DNA from: Pseudomonadota bacterium
GTDB taxonomy: Bacteria > Pseudomonadota > Alphaproteobacteria > Parvibaculales > Parvibaculaceae
Assembly: GCA_021780275.1 (NCBI GenBank)
Contig: JAJXZC010000768.1
Location: 1 to 10,181, forward strand
Length of the DNA: 10,181 nucleotides
Direction: 5' to 3'
The notes under the pieces were generated by a model that did not search any database, was not told where the DNA came from, and saw only the letters and a program-made list of their open reading frames with translations. The translations under genes and the position numbers were made by a program. Shown here piece by piece: positions 5,649 through 10,181 of the stretch (position 1 is its first letter; the number at the start of each line of letters is the position of its first letter).

Positions 5649-6713
5649 ATGACAATGAGTGTCGAAGCGCAGGCAGCCATACCCAGCGAAGCGGGGCCGA
5701 ACGGGCGTCAGATTGCCGCCCGCCGCCCGATCGCCTTGTGGCTCTTCGCCGTGGCAGGTCTCATTTTCGCGATGGTCGTCGTCGGCGGTCTCACCCGGCT
5801 CACCGAATCCGGTCTCTCCATCACCGAGTGGAAACCCGTCATGGGCTCGCTCCCGCCTTTGAGCGAGGAAGCCTGGACGGACGCCTTCGCCAAATATCAG
5901 CAGATCCCGCAATATGAACTCGTCAACAAGGGCATGACGCTTGGCGAGTTCAAGTCGATCTTCTGGTGGGAATGGTCGCACCGTTTCCTCGGCCGCTTCA
6001 TCGGCTTCGCCTTTCTGGTGCCGTTTCTCTGGTTCCTCGCGACGCGCCGCATCGAGCGGGCGCTGGCGCCGCGGCTCGCCGTCATGTTCGTTCTGGGCGG
6101 CCTGCAGGGCGCGCTCGGCTGGTGGATGGTCAAGAGCGGCCTCACACATCGCGTCGATGTCAGCCAGTACCGGCTCGCCGCGCATCTCGGCCTTGCGACG
6201 CTCATCTATGCCTACATGGTCTGGGTCGCGCTCGGGCTCTGGCGCGAGCCTGTGCCGGTGGCGACGAGCAATGGCTTGCGCAAGGCTGCGCTCGCGCTGG
6301 TCGGCCTTGTCTTCTTCCAGATGTTGCTCGGAGCTTTCGTCGCAGGGCTGAAGGCCGGCTATATCTACAACACATGGCCGCTCATCGACGGCGCCTTCAT
6401 CCCGTCGCGCCTCTTGGACCAGTCGCCCCTGTGGCGCAATTTCTTCGAGAGCCATCTGACCGCGCAGTTCGATCACCGCATGGTTGCCTATCTGGTCGCC
6501 ATCATGGTGGGCTGGCACTGGTTTGCCGCGCGGCCATTCGCGCAGGCCTCGCGCAGCGCGACCTGGCTCGCGCTTGCCGTTCTCGCGCAGATCGGCCTCG
6601 GCGTCTGGGCGCTGCTCTGGGCCGTGCCGGTTCCGCTCGGTGCCGCGCATCAGGCCGGCGCGCTCATCGTGTTCACGCTTGCGATCGTACATGCGAGACG
6701 GCTCACCGCTTGA
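5649..6713 (+). CDS. ctaA: Heme A synthase, COX15/CtaA family
   Basis: A 354-residue integral membrane enzyme that oxidises the C8 methyl of heme O to give heme A for aa3-type cytochrome oxidase. Eight hydrophobic helices are visible. The four heme-ligand histidines expected of the family are present: His111 in WEWSHRFLGR, His179 in LAAHLGLA, His276 in FDHRM and His334 in GAAHQAGA. The first helix ends in VVVGGLTRLTESGLSITEWKP (in two adjoining parts), a family hallmark, and a KAGYIYNTWPLIDG block lies between helices. The length and the long first extracytoplasmic loop match the COX15 (proteobacterial/mitochondrial) type rather than the shorter Bacillus CtaA. ATG 5649 is chosen because GAGGG precedes it by 5 bases; the frame is open from GTG 5580 but that extension is not family-like. 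It stands alone, apart from any cytochrome oxidase genes. Confidence 0.95.
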   Translation: MTMSVEAQAAIPSEAGPNGRQIAARRPIALWLFAVAGLIFAMVVVGGLTRLTESGLSITEWKPVMGSLPPLSEEAWTDAFAKYQQIPQYELVNKGMTLGEFKSIFWWEWSHRFLGRFIGFAFLVPFLWFLATRRIERALAPRLAVMFVLGGLQGALGWWMVKSGLTHRVDVSQYRLAAHLGLATLIYAYMVWVALGLWREPVPVATSNGLRKAALALVGLVFFQMLLGAFVAGLKAGYIYNTWPLIDGAFIPSRLLDQSPLWRNFFESHLTAQFDHRMVAYLVAIMVGWHWFAARPFAQASRSATWLALAVLAQIGLGVWALLWAVPVPLGAAHQAGALIVFTLAIVHARRLTA

Positions 6714-6734
6714 GCTGAGCTCGAGTTGAAAAAG

Positions 6735-6762
6735 AAATGCCCCGCTCGCGCGGGGCATTTTT
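6735..6762. terminator. Bidirectional terminator between COX15 and metY
   Basis: AAATGCCCCGC (6735-6745) pairs with GCGGGGCATTT (6750-6760) around a TCGC loop: an 11-bp GC-rich stem. A T-run follows on the plus strand, and an A-run precedes it, giving a T-rich tail (TTTCTTTTT) on the minus strand. It can end COX15 transcription rightward and metY transcription leftward. Confidence 0.88.
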
Positions 6763-6788
6763 ATTTCAACCTTTGTCGAAAGACGTGG

Positions 6789-6811
6789 ATGGCCCGGACG
6801 AGCCGGGCCAT
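6789..6811 (-). terminator. Second hairpin downstream of metY
   Basis: ATGGCCCGG (6789-6797) and CCGGGCCAT (6803-6811) form a perfect 9-bp stem with a 5-nt loop, 24 bp past the metY stop. On the minus strand it is followed by only a weak T-containing stretch. It may be a first terminator or a 3'-end stabilising hairpin ahead of the stronger one at 6735-6762. Confidence 0.5.
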
Positions 6812-6835
6812 GACGCAGAAAGGCTGATCAGGCGC

Positions 6836-8110
6836 TTACGCGTTCAGCGCCTGGTCGAGGTCGGCGATGATGTCCGCCGGTTCTTCCAGTCCCACCGACA
6901 AGCGCACAACATCGGCACCCGCGCCGGCAGCTGCCTGCTGCTCGGCGGTGAGCTGGCGATGCGTCGTCGAGGACGGGTGGATGATGAGGCTCCGCGTGTC
7001 GCCGACATTGGCAAGATGCGAGAGAAGCTTCACCCCGTTCACGAGGTTCACGCCCGCCTCAAAGCCACCCTTGACGCCGAAGGTAAAAACGGCGCCCGCG
7101 CCCTTCGGCGAATATTTCTGCTGAAGCGCGTGATAGGGATCGTCCGGCAGACCCGCATAGGAAACCCAGCTTACCTTCGGATGCGTCTTCAGGAACTGCG
7201 CGACCTTCAGCGCCGAGTCCGAATGGCGCTGCATGCGCAGCGGCAATGTCTCGATGCCGGTCTGGATCATGAAGGCATTGAAGGGCGAGATGGCGGGTCC
7301 AAGATCGCGCAGACCGAGTACGCGGCAGGCGATGGCGAAGGCGATGTTGCCGAAGGTCTTGTGGATTTCGAGGCCGTGATAGGAGTCGCACGGCTCCGAC
7401 AGCGTCTTGTACTTGTTGTCCTTCGACCAATCGAACTTGCCCGCATCGACGATGATGCCGCCCATGGAGTTGCCATGGCCGCCGAGGAACTTCGTCGCCG
7501 AATGCACGACGATATCCGCGCCATGCTCGATCGGACGGATGAGGTAGGGCGAGGCGAGCGTGTTGTCGACGATGAGCGGAATGCCCGCCTCATGCGCGAT
7601 CTTCGCGATGGCTTCGATGTCGGTGACGATGCCGCCCGGATTGGCGAGACTTTCGATGAAGACCGCTTTCGTCTTCGGGCCGATGGCCTTCTTCACATTG
7701 GCCGGATCGTTGATATCGACCCAGTCGACTTCCCAGCCGAACTTCTTGAAGGAATGGCCGAACTGGTTGATCGAGCCGCCATAAAGCTGCTTGGCGGCAA
7801 CGAAATGATCGCCCGGTTCGAGCAGCGTATGGAAAGTGAGCAGCTGCGCGGCATGGCCGGACGCGACCCCGAGCGCCGCCGTGCCGCCTTCGAGCGCCGC
7901 GACGCGCTCTTCGAGCACGGCGGTCGTCGGATTGGTGATGCGCGTATAGATGTTACCGAAAGCCTGCAGACCGAAGAGCGAGGCCGCGTGATCGACATCC
8001 TCGAAGACGAAGGAAGTCGTCTGGAAGATCGGCGTCGCGCGCGCGCCCGTCGTCGGGTCGGGCTTGGCGCCGGCATGGATGGCAAGTGTGCTGAAGGAAT
8101 ATTCGGCCAT
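6836..8110 (-). CDS. metY: O-acetylhomoserine sulfhydrylase (MetY)
   Basis: A 424-residue PLP enzyme of the Cys/Met metabolism family. MetY joins O-acetylhomoserine and sulfide to give homocysteine for methionine synthesis. Family features are [12 protein letters not shown] at the N-terminus, [12 protein letters not shown] (51-62, phosphate-binding Tyr and Arg), a GHAAQL segment, [15 protein letters not shown] (107-121), [20 protein letters not shown], and the PLP lysine Lys207 in [14 protein letters not shown]. The C-terminal part has THRQLTAEQ and [13 protein letters not shown]. Length near 425 and the [10 protein letters not shown] block favour MetY over the shorter MetZ or cystathionine enzymes. 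ATG 8110 is preferred over the open upstream frame (to 8152) because AAGGAG lies 7 bases upstream. It is the last gene of the leftward block, 31 bp after the CoA-binding gene. No riboswitch fits in that gap. Confidence 0.93.
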   Translation of the reverse strand: MAEYSFSTLAIHAGAKPDPTTGARATPIFQTTSFVFEDVDHAASLFGLQAFGNIYTRITNPTTAVLEERVAALEGGTAALGVASGHAAQLLTFHTLLEPGDHFVAAKQLYGGSINQFGHSFKKFGWEVDWVDINDPANVKKAIGPKTKAVFIESLANPGGIVTDIEAIAKIAHEAGIPLIVDNTLASPYLIRPIEHGADIVVHSATKFLGGHGNSMGGIIVDAGKFDWSKDNKYKTLSEPCDSYHGLEIHKTFGNIAFAIACRVLGLRDLGPAISPFNAFMIQTGIETLPLRMQRHSDSALKVAQFLKTHPKVSWVSYAGLPDDPYHALQQKYSPKGAGAVFTFGVKGGFEAGVNLVNGVKLLSHLANVGDTRSLIIHPSSTTHRQLTAEQQAAAGAGADVVRLSVGLEEPADIIADLDQALNA

Positions 8111-8141
8111 TTGGGTCTCCTTGTTCGTTCGACGCAAAGCC

Positions 8142-8564
8142 CTAAAGGCCAAGCCTCGGCATTTCGATTTTTGGACAGCGGTCCATTACGACTTTGAGTC
8201 CGGCGGCTTCCGCCCTGGCGGCACCTTGCGGGTTTATGACCCCAAGCTGCATCCAGACCGACTTCGCGCCGATCTCCACCGCCTCATCGCAGACGGCCCC
8301 TGCCGCCTCCGAGTTGCGGAATATGTCTACCATATCAATTTTGTAGGGTATATGACGAAGCGTCGCATAGACGAGTTCGCCGTTGAGCGTCTGGCCCGCG
8401 AGGCCGGGGTTCACCGGAATCACCCGGTAGCCCTTGGCCTGCAGAAAGCGCATGACGTCGTGGCTGTCGCGCGCCGGATTGGCGCTGGCGCCGACAAGGG
8501 CAATCACTTTCGTGGATTGCAGAATCTCGCGGATATCGTCCGGCCCGTAGCGGTCATGGGCCAT
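8142..8564 (-). CDS. CoA-binding protein, YccU-like
   Basis: A 140-residue Rossmann-fold protein of the CoA-binding domain family found in YccU and in succinyl-CoA synthetase alpha subunits. The nucleotide-binding turn is VIALVGASANPARDSHDVM (20-38), followed by KGYRVIPVNPG (44-54). Later blocks are DMVDIFRNSE, KSVWMQLGVINP and a C-terminal VVMDRCPKIE with Cys130. It lacks the ATP-grasp and ligase domains, so it is a stand-alone binding protein whose biochemical role is unknown. The ATG is 3 nt after the crotonase-like stop, and its GAGGA ribosome-binding site lies inside the end of that gene, indicating coupling. metY follows 31 bp later. A role linking CoA or acyl-CoA state to sulfur metabolism is a guess from position. 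Confidence 0.87.
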   Translation of the reverse strand: MAHDRYGPDDIREILQSTKVIALVGASANPARDSHDVMRFLQAKGYRVIPVNPGLAGQTLNGELVYATLRHIPYKIDMVDIFRNSEAAGAVCDEAVEIGAKSVWMQLGVINPQGAARAEAAGLKVVMDRCPKIEMPRLGL

Positions 8565-8567
8565 GGC

Positions 8568-9383
8568 TCAGCGATCCTCCCATGTGGGTTCGCGCTTCTC
8601 GATGAAGGCTGAGATGCCTTCCTCCGCGTCGCGCGCCAGCATGTTCTTCACCATGACTTCGCTTGCATAATCATAGGCGTCGCTGAGTCCCTTCTCGGCT
8701 TGCGCATAGAAGGCCTCCTTGCCGATTGAGAGAGTGAAGGCGGATTTCGATGCTATGGCCCGCGCAAGCGCCGACACCGCGTCATCGAGTTCGTCGAGCG
8801 GCACCGCCTTGTTGATGAGGCCGATTTCGGCGGCGCGATTGGCATCGATCATTTCGCCGGTGAGCAGCATCTCCATCGCGTGCTTGCGATGCACGTTGCG
8901 CGACAGCGCCACCATCGGCGTCGAGCAGAAAAGGCCGATATTGACGCCGGGCGTCGCAAGTCTCACCGTGTCGGCTGCGACAGCGAGATCGCAGCTCGCG
9001 ACGAGCTGACAGCCGGCGGCCGTGGCGATGCCATGCACGCGCGCGATAACGGGTTGCGGTAGCCGCACGATCGCCTGCATCAATGCGCTGCACTGCTTCA
9101 TCAGCTTCTGGAAATAGGCGCGGCCGCGATCGGCGTCGGTGCGATGCGCGGTCATTTCCTTGAGGTCGTGGCCTGCGGAAAAGGCCGGGCCGTTCGCGGC
9201 GATCACGACGACGCGCACGCTCTTGTCCGTCGCGATCAGCGCGAGTTCATCTGTCAGCGACGTCATGAGCGCTTCGGATAACGCATTGCGCTGCGGGCCG
9301 CGATTAAGCGTCAGCGTCGCGATGCCGTCGCGGTCGTCGCGGAGAAGAACGGGCTCGGCCGGTTTGATTGCAGGCTCTGACAT
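8568..9383 (-). CDS. Crotonase-superfamily protein, ECHDC3-like, lacking hydratase glutamates
   Basis: A 271-residue enoyl-CoA hydratase/isomerase-fold protein. The oxyanion-hole segments are AFSAGHDLKEM (67-77) and HGIATAAGCQLVASCDLAVA (118-136 region). In classical hydratases two glutamates do the water chemistry (Glu144 and Glu164 of the rat enzyme); aligned by eye, the positions are Gln126 and Gly146 here. TPGVNIGLFCSTPMVALSRNV and the AMEMLLTGE block closely resemble, from memory, human ECHDC3, a mitochondrial crotonase-fold protein that also lacks these residues. Plain hydration of enoyl-CoA is therefore doubtful, though CoA thioester binding is likely. ATG 9383 is chosen because GAGGAAG lies just upstream; the open frame extends to 9467 but overlaps nothing family-like. 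The next gene begins 3 nt after its stop. Automated annotation would probably call it simply enoyl-CoA hydratase. Confidence 0.9.
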   Translation of the reverse strand: MSEPAIKPAEPVLLRDDRDGIATLTLNRGPQRNALSEALMTSLTDELALIATDKSVRVVVIAANGPAFSAGHDLKEMTAHRTDADRGRAYFQKLMKQCSALMQAIVRLPQPVIARVHGIATAAGCQLVASCDLAVAADTVRLATPGVNIGLFCSTPMVALSRNVHRKHAMEMLLTGEMIDANRAAEIGLINKAVPLDELDDAVSALARAIASKSAFTLSIGKEAFYAQAEKGLSDAYDYASEVMVKNMLARDAEEGISAFIEKREPTWEDR

Positions 9384-9405
9384 GGGCTTCCTCGTTTCGG
9401 CTTGT

Positions 9406-9421
9406 TGCTTTTGGGAAAGCA
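9406..9421. other. Short hairpin between the GNAT and ECHDC3-like genes
   Basis: TGCTTT (9406-9411) and AAAGCA (9416-9421) form a 6-bp stem with a TGGG loop, within the 55-bp gap after the GNAT stop. No T-run follows on the minus strand. It may be a weak attenuator or chance. Confidence 0.25.
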
Positions 9422-9438
9422 TAGCCCCGGCGCGGACG

Positions 9439-9966
9439 TCAGGCGAGGGCGATGCGGTAGAGCACATGCCGCTTCAGCGGATGGCCTTCGGGGAGGCGCG
9501 GGTGATCGAAATCCTCCGCCGGGTTGCGCGACATGCCGAGCCGTTCCATCACCGCGCGGGAATGCAGATTGGCCGGCACCGTGAAGGCAACGATTTCGTC
9601 GAGGCCCAGCGTCTCGAAGCCGAAGGCGATGGCGGCGGGGGCCGCTTCCGTCGCATAGCCTTTGCCCCAATGCTCCCGGGCGAGACGCCAGCCGATCTCC
9701 ACGGCGGGGGTGAAAGGCGCGTCGAAGCCTACATGCTGCAATCCGGCAAAGCCGATGAAGGGCGTGGCGCCTTTGAGTTCCAGCGCCCAGAAGCCGAAAC
9801 CATGTTCGTCGAAATGAGCGGCGATGCGCGCCATGGCGGCCTCGGCCCCGGCACGGTCGAGCGGGCCGCCCAGATATTCCGCGACGGCGGGATCGGCGGA
9901 CATGGCGGCAAATGGCTCGATGTCCTCCTCGCGCCAGGGACGCAGGATCAGGCGTTGAGTTTCCAT
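9439..9966 (-). CDS. GNAT family N-acetyltransferase, RimJ/RimL-like
   Basis: From ATG 9966 this is 175 residues of the acetyltransferase_3 (RimJ/RimL-type) subfamily. It opens with METQRLILRPWREEDIEPF, the usual first strand and helix. EIGWRLAREHWGKGYATEA (90-108) carries the acetyl-CoA pyrophosphate loop (WGKGYA), and FGFETLGLDEIVAFT leads to NLHSRAVMERLGM (133-145), the standard helix and final strand. Substrate is unknown; family members acetylate ribosomal protein N-termini, amino sugars or small molecules. In-frame ATGs also lie at 9987 and 9993, and no start has a clear ribosome-binding site. 9966 is chosen because it fits the family N-terminus exactly. It is first in the leftward block, 55 bp before the ECHDC3-like gene, and diverges from the thioesterase gene. 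Confidence 0.85.
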   Translation of the reverse strand: METQRLILRPWREEDIEPFAAMSADPAVAEYLGGPLDRAGAEAAMARIAAHFDEHGFGFWALELKGATPFIGFAGLQHVGFDAPFTPAVEIGWRLAREHWGKGYATEAAPAAIAFGFETLGLDEIVAFTVPANLHSRAVMERLGMSRNPAEDFDHPRLPEGHPLKRHVLYRIALA

Positions 9967-10058
9967 GTTTGTCGGCTGTGCAGGCATGAGCATGGTTGAG
10001 CGGGTGAGGGCGCACTAGTATGAAGCAGCATAAGCAGAACAAGAACAAGGAGGCGCGT

Positions 10059-10181
10059 TTGGCCGATCTGAGCCCCATCATGAGCGTTGAGGAACTCGAC
10101 CGCTTCATGGACGTCGCATTTCCGCAGATGCATGAAGGCGGACGCCTGAACGTGATCGAGGATGTGGGGCCGGGAACGGCG
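10059..10181 (+). CDS. PaaI-type hotdog thioesterase, N-terminal part (cut by window)
   Basis: An open frame runs off the right edge. AAGGAGG at 10047-10053 lies 5 bases before TTG 10059, which gives 41 visible residues. An in-frame ATG at 10020 has no ribosome-binding site, so TTG is preferred; TAGTAT at 10016-10021 could be a -10 box. The peptide has LDRFMDVAFPQMH followed by LNVIEDVGPGTA, resembling the opening helix and first strand of PaaI-like acyl-CoA thioesterases. The hotdog core and active site lie beyond the window. It diverges from the GNAT gene. From memory, a gene of this kind often precedes rplM-rpsI in alphaproteobacteria. Confidence 0.65.
   Translation, partial: MADLSPIMSVEELDRFMDVAFPQMHEGGRLNVIEDVGPGTA

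Noticed and set aside
5499..6758. A 419-codon open frame on the minus strand opposite COX15
   Set aside because: COX15 has its four ligand histidines and eight helices. The antisense product is a run of charged residues with no domain, and the frame overlaps the terminator.
8111..8141. Possible SAM-II-type riboswitch before metY, as found upstream of methionine genes in some alphaproteobacteria
   Set aside because: Only 31 nt separate metY from the preceding gene, too short for the known fold, and no matching core was seen.
6737..8197. A 486-codon open frame on the plus strand opposite metY
   Set aside because: metY has all family motifs and a strong ribosome-binding site. The plus-strand product is charged and low in recognisable structure, and the frame starts inside a terminator hairpin.

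Overview
The window reads as an ordinary stretch of core chromosome from a GC-rich alphaproteobacterium, probably Hyphomicrobiales/Parvibaculum-like. The class assignment rests on gene content: a Cbp3-type ubiquinol-cytochrome c chaperone gene, a DUF177 gene, plsX, fabH, ihfA and a MerR-type gene in that order; a DUF2842 gene; a COX15-type heme A synthase; and heavy use of GTG/TTG starts. The genus is a guess from gene order. I see no transposase, integrase, phage gene, CRISPR array, toxin-antitoxin pair or island boundary.

Left part (1-4896). A bamE-like outer-membrane lipoprotein gene runs leftward off the window. It diverges from a rightward block: the bc1-assembly chaperone, DUF177/YceD (4-nt overlap), a 130-nt gap with a plausible promoter, plsX, fabH (4-nt overlap), a gap with small hairpins, ihfA, and a MerR-type regulator. 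PlsX makes acyl-phosphate for phospholipid synthesis and FabH starts fatty-acid synthesis, so this is a membrane-building block with an envelope lipoprotein and a nucleoid protein beside it. A perfect 10-bp inverted repeat lies just before the chosen TTG start of the MerR gene.

Middle (4897-6760). tRNA-Pro(GGG) has a recognisable promoter and a strong intrinsic terminator. It is followed by a 26-codon single-helix membrane micro-ORF, a leftward DUF2842 membrane protein gene, and a divergent COX15/CtaA heme A synthase gene. The DUF2842/COX15 gap holds a 7-bp inverted repeat. A bidirectional terminator separates COX15 from the leftward block that follows.

Right part (6761-10181). A leftward block, read from its 5' end: a GNAT acetyltransferase, an ECHDC3-like crotonase homologue that lacks both canonical hydratase glutamates, a YccU-like CoA-binding protein, and MetY (O-acetylhomoserine sulfhydrylase). 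The last three are packed closely enough (3 and 31 nt) to be one operon. Diverging from the GNAT gene is the start of a PaaI-type hotdog thioesterase gene cut by the window edge; a strong ribosome-binding site points to a TTG start.

No new multi-gene system was found. The points most worth a second look are the crotonase homologue without catalytic glutamates inside a methionine/CoA operon, the unannotated 26-aa membrane peptide, and the inverted repeats in front of the MerR, COX15/DUF2842 and plsX genes.
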